Shown: positions 1 to 6,344, counted from the first letter of the stretch. The stretch: 8,906 nt of DNA from Lutispora sp. (GCA_030834765.1 JAUQXG010000045.1:1-8906); one strand, 5' to 3'. Numbers and translations: made by a program. The notes: generated by a model from the letters alone, not told the origin.

Positions 1-123
1 AAGATAGAGATAGGAGCATTAGACTACGAAAAGGTAAAAGCCAATAAAGAATTAATTAGATGCCAGAACTGTGGAAGGATACTTATGTATAACGATAAGA
101 TGAATGATGCTTCTAGTAAGTAA
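1..123 (+). CDS. C4-type zinc ribbon domain protein, C-terminal end (partial)
   Basis: Only the last 40 codons are present; the gene starts upstream of the window. The visible tail contains LIRCQNCGRILMY, the second cysteine pair (CxxC) of the C-terminal zinc ribbon typical of the DUF164/C4-type zinc-ribbon family. These proteins are usually about 240 residues, with a long coiled-coil N-terminal part; the first CxxC pair would lie just outside the window. The protein ends in TAA and is followed by the rnpB promoter. A gene of this family immediately before rnpB is a common arrangement in Clostridia, which supports the call. The biochemical role of the family is not well defined, so none is assigned. 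The frame is open from base 1. Confidence 0.75.
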   Translation, partial: KIEIGALDYEKVKANKELIRCQNCGRILMYNDKMNDASSK

Positions 124-149
124 TTTACTTATCAGGAATAAAACTATAG

Positions 150-178
150 TTGACGAAACAATGAAAACTATATATAAT
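150..178 (+). promoter_or_regulatory. Sigma-A promoter of rnpB
   Basis: TTGACG at 150-155 and TATAAT at 173-178 are separated by exactly 17 bases, a near-perfect housekeeping promoter. Transcription should start near 185, giving a leader of about 28 bases before the P1 helix of RNase P RNA at 214, so the mature 5' end would need trimming. It lies just after the zinc-ribbon gene's stop codon. Confidence 0.75.
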
Positions 179-213
179 AACAAGGTCGACATTAAATTTA
201 TTAAGAATATTTA

Positions 214-629
214 ATGCAACTAAGCTGGATGATCGCGGATGAAGTTTATTCCCTTTAGGGAAATAGCTTTATATGAGGAAAGTCCGGGCTCCATAGGGCA
301 GGATGCCGGGTAACACCCGGTGGAGGTGACTCCAAGGATAGTGCAACAGAGAGATACCGCTAACCTGTTATCGGCTAGCGCCGAAAACAAAGAGCAAGGG
401 TGGAAAGGCGAGGTAAGAGCTCACCAGCGGCTAGGTAACTAGTCGGCTATGTAAACCCCATCTGGAGCAAGACCAAATAGAGGAGATGGTCTAGATAGCA
501 GAGTATTGCTATACTAGATAAAGAGCTGCCCGCTCTTCTCCCGGGTAAGGTCGCTTGAGCCTGCTGGTAACAACAGGCCTAGATAGATGATCGTCCATGA
601 CAGGACCCGGCTTATAGGCTTAGTTGCAT
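214..629 (+). ncRNA. rnpB: RNase P RNA (class A)
   Basis: This is the catalytic RNA of RNase P, which removes 5' leaders from tRNA precursors. The ends are defined by a perfect 12-bp P1 helix: 214-225 pairs with 618-629. Conserved blocks appear in the right order: GAGGAAAGTCCGGGCTCC at 275-292, GGTAAGAGCTCACCAGC near 412-428, the GTAAACCCC...GGAGCAAGACCAAATAG region at 451-480, CGCTTGAGCC near 552-561, AGATAGATGATCGTC at 581-595, and the ACAGGACCCGGCTTAT 3' block at about 599-614 that forms the P4 core with the 5' block. The GGAGCAAGACCAAATAG and CGCTTGAGCC segments fit the ancestral class A fold rather than the Bacillus class B fold. Length is about 416 bases, in the usual range. It is flanked by its own promoter and terminator, so it is an independent transcription unit. 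Confidence 0.97.
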
Positions 630-637
630 CAATTATT

Positions 638-667
638 AAACACTATGTTTACGCATAGTGTTTTTAT
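638..667 (+). terminator. Rho-independent terminator of rnpB
   Basis: AAACACTATG (638-647) pairs with CATAGTGTTT (654-663) around a 6-base loop and runs into TTTTTATTAT. It begins 9 bases after the end of the P1 helix, as expected for the rnpB transcript. Confidence 0.9.
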
Positions 668-691
668 TATGTAATAAGTTCCTATGGGTTT

Positions 692-720
692 CTTACAAAA
701 CACAATAAATATGATATGAT
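692..720 (+). promoter_or_regulatory. Sigma-A promoter of mscL
   Basis: CTTACA at 692-697 and TATGAT at 715-720 are 17 bases apart. The predicted start near 727-728 leaves a short leader before the ribosome binding site AAGAGGAGG at 737-745. It follows the rnpB terminator, so mscL is transcribed separately. Confidence 0.65.
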
Positions 721-753
721 ATAAATAAACTTACTAAAGAGGAGGAATTCTTT

Positions 754-1194
754 ATGTTGAAGGAATTTAAAGATTTTGCCATGAAAGGCAATGTGATTGA
801 TTTAGCAATTGGTGTTATTATTGGAGGAGCTTTTGGCAAAATAGTAACTTCATTAGTAAATGATATTGTAATGCCTTTAATAGGCTTGATTATGGGCAAA
901 GTTGATTTTTCTAACTTATTCATAGTTCTTGGAAATGGAAGTTTTAAAACAATAGATGAAGCAAAGGCTGCAGGAGTTGGAACATTGAATTATGGCATGT
1001 TCATTAATAATATTATAGATTTTTTAATTATAGCCATGTCAATTTTTATTGTTATAAAGCAATTGAACCGTTTCACAAAAAAGAAGCAGGAAGAGCCTGT
1101 TGCTGTTTTATCAACCAAGCATTGTCCATATTGCTATAGTGACATACATATAGATGCCAAAAGATGCCCTCATTGTACATCCTCAATAGAATAA
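754..1194 (+). CDS. mscL: Large-conductance mechanosensitive channel MscL with C-terminal zinc-ribbon tail
   Basis: MscL forms a homopentameric membrane pore that opens under membrane tension and releases solutes during hypo-osmotic shock. The N-terminus has the family signature: amphipathic [19 protein letters not shown], then TM1 (about residues 14-46, including [18 protein letters not shown]). An extracellular loop (about 50-78) and TM2 (about 80-102, [18 protein letters not shown]) follow, then the charged RFTKKKQEE cytoplasmic linker. Beyond the usual channel core is a tail with C124, C127, C138 and C141 (CPYC...CPHC), a zinc-ribbon-like motif found in a subset of MscL proteins. The start is fixed by GGAGG at 741-745, 8 bases before ATG. 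At 146 residues it is within family range. The gene is monocistronic from its own promoter; its expected downstream terminator appears to be split (see 1209-1220). Confidence 0.96.
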   Translation: MLKEFKDFAMKGNVIDLAIGVIIGGAFGKIVTSLVNDIVMPLIGLIMGKVDFSNLFIVLGNGSFKTIDEAKAAGVGTLNYGMFINNIIDFLIIAMSIFIVIKQLNRFTKKKQEEPVAVLSTKHCPYCYSDIHIDAKRCPHCTSSIE

Positions 1195-1208
1195 AAATAC
1201 GATATAAT

Positions 1209-1220
1209 AAAAAGCTCCCT
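1209..1220. repeat. Left arm of split bidirectional terminator / inverted repeat
   Basis: AAAAAGCTCCCT lies 14 bases after the mscL stop and is the exact reverse complement of 3398-3409. On its own it is half of a terminator: A-rich on the outer side, with the G+C-rich stem half inside. A weaker match continues inward (AAAGGCAGTCCT at 1221-1232 against AGGACGGCCAA at 3387-3397; 8 of 11 aligned positions pair). It is read here as one arm of an ancestral shared mscL/surface-protein terminator. Terminal inverted repeats of an element are the alternative. Confidence 0.55.
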
Positions 1221-1289
1221 AAAGGCAGTCCTGCATAAGACAGTATAAGAAAACTATATTGTTTATGGGCTATACTGCCAAGTAAATGT

Positions 1290-1309
1290 GCAAGTGTCAA
1301 TACACTTGC
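1290..1309. repeat. Hairpin in the non-coding left end of the islet
   Basis: GCAAGTGT (1290-1297) and ACACTTGC (1302-1309) form a perfect 8-bp stem with a CAAT loop. No T-run follows on either strand, so it is not a standard terminator. It lies in the 173-base stretch 1221-1393, where I see no gene. A second, looser dyad surrounds the region 1240-1279 (GACAGTATA...TATACTGCC). This stretch may be the remaining end of the mobile element. Confidence 0.5.
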
Positions 1310-1393
1310 CCTGCTTGCCGTTTAGCGGAAACAACGAAATGGCACAATATAGCGACCATAAGGTATTGTGAATATGAGAATAGACTCCTTGTT

Positions 1394-2326
1394 CTAGTTT
1401 TCGTATATGGTAGCTATATCATGTATTCTACGCTTCATTTCTGTGCGGATATGTAACGGCTCTAAACACTCGCATTTATCCCCAAAACTGAAAAGAATAT
1501 TGTAGTAGTATTCGTTCTCTATGAAAGGAAAACTAACAATGTAATGCTCATTGCCGTCAGGCGAAAAGTGTTCATAAGTGCAATAATCAAGTACCCTGTC
1601 CATGACAGATTTATGAATACGAATTTTGATTTTTGTTTGCATAGTTGCCAAAATATCAGTAAAATCTAACTGCGGTTTTTGATAATCTCGTGGCGTAAAA
1701 AATTCCTCTTGTATTTGTAGGTTTGATGTGCGGGATAGTTTGAATAGGCGAAAATCATTTCTTTTATGGCAATACCCTTGCCAATACCAATGACTACTTT
1801 TCAATACAAGCTGATACGGCTCGGCTGTTCGTGCGGTTTTATTTCCGTAGCGGTCTGTATATTCAAAGGTCAATAGCTTGCTTTCCTGCAAAGCTGTTTT
1901 GATAATTTCTAAATATGGTTGTATGTTCCTGTTGCCCATCCACGGACTTAAATCTATATATATTTGATTTGCTTTTAATTCAATGTCTTTCGCTCTATCG
2001 GTGGGGATAAAACTCTTGACTTTCGCAAGGGCGTTTACCAGTTCATCACCTCGTATCATGTTGGAAAGACTGGAAAGCCCCATCAAGATAGCTGAAAGGT
2101 CGGCAGTCGAAAAAACCTTTCTATCAATCTTGTATTTCTGCATGATTTCAAAGCCGCCGCCCACGCCCGATGTTGAGCGAACAGGAATGCCCGCCATGTT
2201 GATAGTGTCTATGTCGCGGTAGATTGTGCGGGGTGAAACTTCAAACATATCTGCTAACTCCTGTGCGCCTATACGCTCTTTATCAAGGAGTATCATAATA
2301 ATGCTAACAAGCCTGTCAACTTTCAT
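1394..2326 (-). CDS. YafY/DeoR-type transcriptional regulator with WYL and WCX domains
   Basis: Predicted DNA-binding regulator, 310 residues. The N-terminal winged helix-turn-helix (about 1-60) contains the family's typical AQELADMFEVSPRTIYRDID, followed by INMAGIPV and the GGGF wing. The WYL ligand-sensing domain spans about 130-205, with WYW at 170-172 in place of WYL and a following RLFKLSR stretch. A WCX domain forms the C-terminus. The ATG at 2326-2324 is chosen because AAAGGCGG (2341-2334) sits 7 bases upstream and the protein then begins MKVDRL, as in the family; a TTG at 2344 would add six atypical residues and overlap the ribosome site. WYL proteins sense small molecules or nucleic acids; the ligand here is unknown. 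It is divergent from the hydrolase at 2447, its likely target. G+C content is well above the host background, suggesting transfer. Confidence 0.9.
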   Translation of the reverse strand: MKVDRLVSIIMILLDKERIGAQELADMFEVSPRTIYRDIDTINMAGIPVRSTSGVGGGFEIMQKYKIDRKVFSTADLSAILMGLSSLSNMIRGDELVNALAKVKSFIPTDRAKDIELKANQIYIDLSPWMGNRNIQPYLEIIKTALQESKLLTFEYTDRYGNKTARTAEPYQLVLKSSHWYWQGYCHKRNDFRLFKLSRTSNLQIQEEFFTPRDYQKPQLDFTDILATMQTKIKIRIHKSVMDRVLDYCTYEHFSPDGNEHYIVSFPFIENEYYYNILFSFGDKCECLEPLHIRTEMKRRIHDIATIYEN

Positions 2327-2358
2327 CTGATAGCCGCCTTTCAAAATTTCTTTTTATC

Positions 2359-2387
2359 ATTATAGATTGTTGTCATACTGTTGTCAA
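2359..2387 (-). promoter_or_regulatory. Consensus sigma-A promoter of the WYL regulator
   Basis: On the minus strand, TTGACA (2387-2382) and TATAAT (2364-2359) both match the consensus exactly with a 17-base spacer. An exact-consensus promoter in front of a regulator suggests it depends on repression, probably autoregulation, because the -35 box lies inside the dyad at 2366-2391. Confidence 0.85.
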
Positions 2388-2391
2388 CAAT
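2366..2391. promoter_or_regulatory. Candidate operator: dyad and direct repeat between divergent genes
   Basis: ATTGTTG (2366-2372) and CAACAAT (2385-2391) form a perfect 7-bp dyad with a 12-base centre. Overlapping it, TGTTGTCA occurs twice (2368-2375 and 2379-2386), 11 bases apart, which is one helical turn. The sites cover the spacer and -35 box of the regulator promoter and lie just upstream of the hydrolase -10, so one bound protein could control both directions. Binding by the WYL regulator is an inference. Confidence 0.55.
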
Positions 2392-2395
2392 TACA

Positions 2396-2404
2396 TGGTA
2401 CAAT
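2396..2404 (+). promoter_or_regulatory. Extended -10 promoter element of the hydrolase gene
   Basis: TGGTACAAT at 2396-2404 is an extended -10 element (TGn then TACAAT). No -35 box is correctly spaced: TTGTCA at 2381-2386 is only 12 bases away. This gives a leader of about 35 bases before the ATG at 2447. A promoter lacking a good -35 could need activation by the neighbouring regulator. Confidence 0.4.
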
Positions 2405-2446
2405 AAAAAAGCAAACAAATCAATCTACCTATCAGGAGGAGACACT

Positions 2447-2944
2447 ATGCAGAAAAAAGCCTTAGTAATAATTGATATTCAAAATGATATAACAAAGAAT
2501 TATAAGGATATTATTGACAATATCAATAAAGCTATTGATTGGGCAGTCAATAATAATATTCATGTTATTTATATAAGGCATGAAAATTTATCAGCCGGCA
2601 CGAGGACTTTTAAACCCAATACATATGGGTCTGAATTAGCTTCAGACTTGAAAATAGTATCAGAAAATATTTTTACAAAATACAAAGGAAATGCATTAAG
2701 CAGTGAAGAATTTACAGACTTTATCAGTAAAAATGAAATATGTGATTTCTACATAACAGGAGCAGATGCTGTTGCTTGTGTTAAATCAACCTGTTACAAC
2801 TTACGCAAAGCAAGTTATAGCGTTAATGTATTATCAGATTGCATTACAAGTTATGATAAAAGGAAAATTGACGAAATGCTGCGCTATTATGAAAGTAAAG
2901 GCAGTAAAATCATTAGTTTAAATGACTTGTGTTCTCTTTCCTGA
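2447..2944 (+). CDS. Isochorismatase-family cysteine hydrolase
   Basis: Cytoplasmic hydrolase of the isochorismatase-like fold, 165 residues. The family uses an Asp-Lys-Cys triad to hydrolyse amides or related bonds (nicotinamidase, isochorismatase, carbamoylases). Candidates here are D10 in ALVIIDIQNDI, K78 in FTKYKGNAL and C111 in GADAVACVKST; the Lys assignment is by alignment from memory and less certain. IYIRHEN after the second strand also fits. The substrate cannot be read from the sequence. The ATG at 2447 is chosen because AGGAGGA (2434-2440) sits 6 bases upstream; an upstream ATG at 2381 would add 22 residues lying inside the promoter region. It is divergent from the WYL regulator, which probably controls it. 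Very AT-rich, unlike both islet neighbours. Its TGA is followed within 3 bases by the recombinase remnant. Confidence 0.88.
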   Translation: MQKKALVIIDIQNDITKNYKDIIDNINKAIDWAVNNNIHVIYIRHENLSAGTRTFKPNTYGSELASDLKIVSENIFTKYKGNALSSEEFTDFISKNEICDFYITGADAVACVKSTCYNLRKASYSVNVLSDCITSYDKRKIDEMLRYYESKGSKIISLNDLCSLS

Positions 2945-2947
2945 AAA

Positions 2948-3311
2948 GAGTTTTTGGAGCGCAAAGAATATCTTGGACATACCATCAACTTTAAAACCTA
3001 CCGCCTTCCGGCGCAAGCAGATTGCACAAGCTGAACGGCGTATCATTGAATTGTCCAAGATGTTCAAACGTATGTATGAGGATAATGTAAATGGAAAATT
3101 GAGTGATATTCGTTTTGAAGAATTGTCCAACGATTACGAAGCAGAACCGACTGACTTGGAAAGCGGGCTGGAACAGTGGCAAGCCGAGCTGGACGAACAG
3201 GAACAGCACACCGAAGATGTGGAACGGTTTATTCGCAAGTGCAAACAGTACACAGACTTAACGGGGCTTACACCAACTATTCTGAATGATTTGGTGGGGA
3301 TTCTGCCGTAA
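2948..3311 (+). pseudogene. Large serine recombinase remnant (DUF4368-type C-terminal region), internally deleted and frameshifted
   Basis: This is the broken end of a large serine site-specific recombinase of the kind carried by clostridial integrative elements (TnpX/Tn4451-like). In one frame, 2948-3004 encodes FLERKEYLGHTINFKTYR, which in intact proteins lies in the recombinase domain before the zinc-ribbon. The next recognisable part is in another frame (from about 2997): RRKQIAQAERRIIEL, then FKRMYEDNVNGKLSD, then KYTDLTGLTPTILNDLV, the coiled-coil and DUF4368-like tail. The catalytic N-terminal resolvase domain, the zinc ribbon between the two pieces (roughly 150 residues) and the last part after LNDLV are missing. 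An ATG at 2922 opens the downstream frame but overlaps the hydrolase end and reads out-of-frame sequence first, so I do not treat it as a real start. No recombinase activity is expected. Confidence 0.82.
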
Positions 3312-3335
3312 CTGAATAACCCGATACATGAAGAA

Positions 3336-3361
3336 ATGGCATAGCTTTTACGCTACGCCAT
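3336..3361. repeat. Hairpin after the recombinase remnant
   Basis: ATGGCATAGC (3336-3345) and GCTACGCCAT (3352-3361) form a 10-bp stem with one mismatch and a 6-base TTTTAC loop. On the minus-strand RNA the mismatch becomes a G-U pair, so it would be fully paired there. There is no clear T-run. It could weakly terminate transcription leaving the surface-protein gene or be a remnant of the element end. Confidence 0.5.
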
Positions 3362-3397
3362 ATTTCGTTCAAATACTATTTTACTAAGGACGGCCAA

Positions 3398-3409
3398 AGG
3401 GAGCTTTTT
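3398..3409. repeat. Right arm of split bidirectional terminator / inverted repeat
   Basis: AGGGAGCTTTTT is the exact inverse of 1209-1220 and lies one base beyond the TAA (3411-3413) of the surface-protein gene. On the plus strand it ends in TTTTTGTTATT, a typical terminator tail for transcripts coming from mscL; read on the minus strand, the left arm ends in TTTTTATTATA. Joined, the arms would form one good bidirectional terminator. Confidence 0.55.
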
Positions 3410-3410
3410 G

Positions 3411-5561
3411 TTATTCTTGTGGTAATGTATCTACTTTTAGGAATTTAACAAGGATGGAAGCGAATTCTCCTTTGGTTAATTCTCTTGATGGATTGAAATA
3501 TTCATTTTCGCCTTCAAGAAGCTTTAGCTGGCTAGAGATAGCGATGTATCCAATATAAGCTTTATCTATTTGAGGTGCATCTTTATATGTCAGCTCATAT
3601 AGATTGCTCATTTCAGCTACAAATCCTACTCCTAAGGCTCTTATTAGCATCTTAGATGCATCTTTTTTAGTGATTACAGCTTCAGGGCTTTTATCTTTCG
3701 ACGAGAGTATTCTTTTATTTATAGCTTGCTGATAGTATTGATCATAATCGTCGGAGCTTGAAGCCATTGGATAATAGGATGGTTCTATTGACTTCATAAG
3801 CATTTTAATAAAATCTTTTTGCAATATTTTATTGTCTGGCATAAACTTATCTGAATTAGGGGTTAATATTTTTGCTTGGATCAATGTATTTATATCATTT
3901 TCATATTTATGCCCTTTTACATCAGTAAAGCTTAAATCTTTATTCAGCTTAATTGGATCACCATTATAGTCCAGTATTTCACCAGTTTGGGGATCTATAT
4001 TTTCATATGTTGGCTCCATCATATAAGCAAGTTTTATTTGTGGCATTATATTTCCATATGACTTTGAGTAGTCAAAATACTTAAAGTATTTTAATTCAAA
4101 ACTAAGGTTTTTGAAGAGAGATTCATATGCCTGTTCTAATGTAATATTTTTAGTTATTTCAGGGAAGCTTACCTTTGACCAAATTTTGTTATAGCTTGTA
4201 ACTTCACCTGTCTTTAAACTTACGCTTGCATTTACACCTTCATTTAAGCAAGGGATGCCGTTTACAATTCTTAAAAAATTGAAATTTTGAATGACAATTT
4301 TATCAACTGGATTTGTATATTCGTATGGGTTTGCTCTGTATTCAGTTTGCTTTAATAAGTCTGGTTGTATCTTCCCAATAAATTCCTCAGCTAATTTTTT
4401 TGCCTGTTCTTTTGTATATATATTTTTCTTATCATTAGGGGTATCTATATCAGTTCCACCTTTATAGAAGCTTGTCATTTCGCCGCTGGTTGCATCGATA
4501 TTTACAGATATATAACCATATTTGTTTTTTGCCTGATCATTATAGTTCCAATTTAAACTCCAAATTGCGTTACTATCTGTATAATTTACATACATATTTG
4601 CATTTTGTTGAGTATATTCAGCTGGTATAGCTATATATTTTTTTGCTTGCTTCACTGCATCTTCTTTCGTTATATATTTTTTAGATTTATCGATAATATT
4701 TTGTTCTTGTGGAGTGATGTTGCCATTAACTTCTTTGGCTTGCTCATCTTTTGTACTAGCTAATCTTGGATCACCATAATAATTTAAGTAGTTTAGCACT
4801 TCACCAGTGATGGCATCTATAGGACGAACTGAGTTTTTTGCTGCGTAAACTAATATTGGAACATTCTTTTTCAGCTTTTGGCTATAAATCATGTTATATC
4901 TCAGTTCTAAACCAAGCTTTTCTTTGAATATCTTCATTGCTTCTTCTTTTGACATAGCCTTTGATGCATCAGGCATGCTGGTAGTGGTCCAATTAAAATC
5001 ATAGGTTCTAACCTTTAATGTATTTTTATCTACACTTACTGCTATATTATTATCAATAAAGGGTATATCTTTTATGTACCTTACAAAGGATATTCGGTAG
5101 GTATCCCCTCCGTAGTAGGTGTCACCGTATAGTCTTACATTTATATCTTCGTATTCCTTTGTTTCTTTGAATTTTTCTGGTTGCATTTTTTGTGCAAATT
5201 CTTTAGCAACTTTTATTGCATCTTCTTTTGTATATTTAGGTATTTTGGGACTTGATATTAAGTTATCTTCCCATTGGTTCATATTTGTGATGTCTCCAGT
5301 ATCAGCATCAATAGAAACACTTATAGACTTGTTAGGAGCTTTGTTTGTATTCCAATTTAAACTCCATATTTGTTTGCCGTCGTATTCATTATAGCTTTGA
5401 TTGAAATCCATACCCTTTGTATCAAACTCAAATTTTTCTTTTGCGATTTTAATGGCTTCAGATAAGTCAATATTTGATGAGCTTTGGGCATAGACTCCAG
5501 AGGGAATCATGATGCTGAAAAGCAGTGTCATGATGGTAAATAAAGCAATAAACCTTTTCAT
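3411..5561 (-). CDS. Secreted YcdB/YcdC (PepSY-like) protein with three SLH repeats
   Basis: Surface protein of 716 residues. A signal peptide covers residues 1-25 (MKRF, hydrophobic ALFTIMTLLFSIMI, cleavage after VYA). Two tandem YcdB/YcdC modules follow, about 30-265 and 293-538. Matching landmarks in both are IWSLNWN (65 and 333), ISV(S/N)IDA..GE/D (80 and 351), YTKE(D/Q)A (110 and 382), and a closing D..TGE(V/I)L (249 and 523). The C-terminus has three SLH motifs (about 543-595, 603-645, 658-710; the middle one degenerate), which usually anchor proteins to secondary cell-wall polymers. PepSY-type modules are often thought to inhibit or chaperone proteases; no catalytic motif is visible. 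The start is set by GAAAGGAG (5576-5569), 7 bases before ATG; an in-frame start at 5624 would put 21 unlikely residues before the signal peptide. It lies 63 bases after rluF on the same strand, with no convincing separate promoter. Confidence 0.88.
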   Translation of the reverse strand: MKRFIALFTIMTLLFSIMIPSGVYAQSSSNIDLSEAIKIAKEKFEFDTKGMDFNQSYNEYDGKQIWSLNWNTNKAPNKSISVSIDADTGDITNMNQWEDNLISSPKIPKYTKEDAIKVAKEFAQKMQPEKFKETKEYEDINVRLYGDTYYGGDTYRISFVRYIKDIPFIDNNIAVSVDKNTLKVRTYDFNWTTTSMPDASKAMSKEEAMKIFKEKLGLELRYNMIYSQKLKKNVPILVYAAKNSVRPIDAITGEVLNYLNYYGDPRLASTKDEQAKEVNGNITPQEQNIIDKSKKYITKEDAVKQAKKYIAIPAEYTQQNANMYVNYTDSNAIWSLNWNYNDQAKNKYGYISVNIDATSGEMTSFYKGGTDIDTPNDKKNIYTKEQAKKLAEEFIGKIQPDLLKQTEYRANPYEYTNPVDKIVIQNFNFLRIVNGIPCLNEGVNASVSLKTGEVTSYNKIWSKVSFPEITKNITLEQAYESLFKNLSFELKYFKYFDYSKSYGNIMPQIKLAYMMEPTYENIDPQTGEILDYNGDPIKLNKDLSFTDVKGHKYENDINTLIQAKILTPNSDKFMPDNKILQKDFIKMLMKSIEPSYYPMASSSDDYDQYYQQAINKRILSSKDKSPEAVITKKDASKMLIRALGVGFVAEMSNLYELTYKDAPQIDKAYIGYIAISSQLKLLEGENEYFNPSRELTKGEFASILVKFLKVDTLPQE

Positions 5562-5624
5562 AGATAGACTCCTTTCAATTGTTAATTTACATGTAAGACG
5601 AAGGCTTATGAAATAAAGTTTCAC

Positions 5625-6344
5625 TTACTTAGAAGCATCTTCAGTTTTAGAGGACCTTTCAATCAATTTATTCAAATGGCTGACTTCATCATCTGTAAGG
5701 TATCTCCATCTTCCAATAGGTAGATCTTCCAGCTTTACATTCATGATTCGAATACGTTTTAGTTTTACCACCTCGTAGCCTAAAACTTCACACATTCTCC
5801 TTATTTGTCTATTCAAACCCTCAATCAGTATTATTTTGAAAACGGTTTTTGAAATTGCGGATACCTTGCATTTTTTTGTGATTTTTCCCAGGATGGGTAA
5901 GCCATTTGACATTTTAACTAAAAAATCTTGAGTGATCGGTTTATCTACAGTAACAAGATACTCTTTTTCATGATTATTTCCTGCCCTTAAAATTTTATTT
6001 ACAATATCCCCATCATTGGTAAGAAAGATTAAACCTTCAGAATCTTTATCCAGACGGCCTATATGAAATATTCTTTTGGGGTAATTGATATAGTTAACCA
6101 TATTATCTTTCTCATTTTTATCGGTAGTGCTTACAATCCCAACTGGCTTATTGAAAGCAATATAAACAGTTTTATCTTTTTTCTTAAGTGGTTTTCCATC
6201 GATTTTTACAATATCACCTTCTTTGACTATGGTACCTATTTGGGCGACACTATCATTTATCGTTATTCTTTTTTCTTCCAGCATCTTATCAGCTTCTCGC
6301 CTAGAGCAAATGCCTTTTTCACTTATGTATTTATTTATTCTCAT
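5625..6344 (-). CDS. rluF: 23S rRNA pseudouridine synthase RluF
   Basis: RluF converts a uridine (U2604 in E. coli numbering) of 23S rRNA to pseudouridine. The 239-residue protein has an N-terminal S4 RNA-binding domain (about 1-60: [20 protein letters not shown]), then the RsuA-family catalytic domain with [10 protein letters not shown] (64-73), [18 protein letters not shown] (96-113; catalytic D99) and [11 protein letters not shown] (176-186). The [12 protein letters not shown] segment and the GLPILG loop favour RluF over RluB or RsuA. The start at 6344 has only a modest ribosome site (GGGTAGG, about 6 bases upstream) but fits the usual MRINKYI beginning. The gene is upstream of the SLH protein on the same strand and divergent from the gene at 6515. 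It may be cotranscribed with the SLH gene. Confidence 0.9.
   Translation of the reverse strand: MRINKYISEKGICSRREADKMLEEKRITINDSVAQIGTIVKEGDIVKIDGKPLKKKDKTVYIAFNKPVGIVSTTDKNEKDNMVNYINYPKRIFHIGRLDKDSEGLIFLTNDGDIVNKILRAGNNHEKEYLVTVDKPITQDFLVKMSNGLPILGKITKKCKVSAISKTVFKIILIEGLNRQIRRMCEVLGYEVVKLKRIRIMNVKLEDLPIGRWRYLTDDEVSHLNKLIERSSKTEDASK

Larger units (their letters stand above)
1221..3397. mobile_element. Putative acquired islet inserted in a terminator (regulator, hydrolase, recombinase remnant)
   Basis: The segment between the two inverted arms carries a WYL regulator, a divergent cysteine hydrolase and a broken serine recombinase. The recombinase remnant is direct evidence of a mobile-element past. 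Composition is mosaic: 34 of 60 bases are G or C at 2161-2220 (regulator), 11 of 60 at 2461-2520 (hydrolase) and 31 of 60 at 3121-3180 (recombinase), against 18 of 60 in a sample of the neighbouring surface-protein gene (4621-4680). No clear target-site duplication is visible outside the arms, and the element could no longer move by itself. Its boundaries are inferred from the inverted repeat only. Confidence 0.45.

Noticed and set aside
1073..1300. Minus-strand open frame of 75 codons overlapping the end of mscL
   Set aside because: It is antisense to the conserved MscL tail, has no ribosome site or recognisable motif, and is explained by AT-rich chance.
1394..2944. Anti-phage defence cassette because a WYL protein is present
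   Set aside because: WYL regulators do occur with defence systems, but the only partner is an isochorismatase-family hydrolase and no nuclease, helicase or other effector is present.
2922..3311. A complete 129-residue gene
   Set aside because: The first ~25 residues are an out-of-frame reading of the hydrolase end and of the recombinase FLERKEYLGHTINFKTYR segment; only the later part matches a family, so it is a relic and not a gene with a real start.
1209..3409. Intact transposon with terminal inverted repeats
   Set aside because: No intact transposase is present, the recombinase is a serine type that does not use inverted repeats of this kind, and no target-site duplication is evident outside the arms. 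A split terminator explains the outer T-rich tails better.
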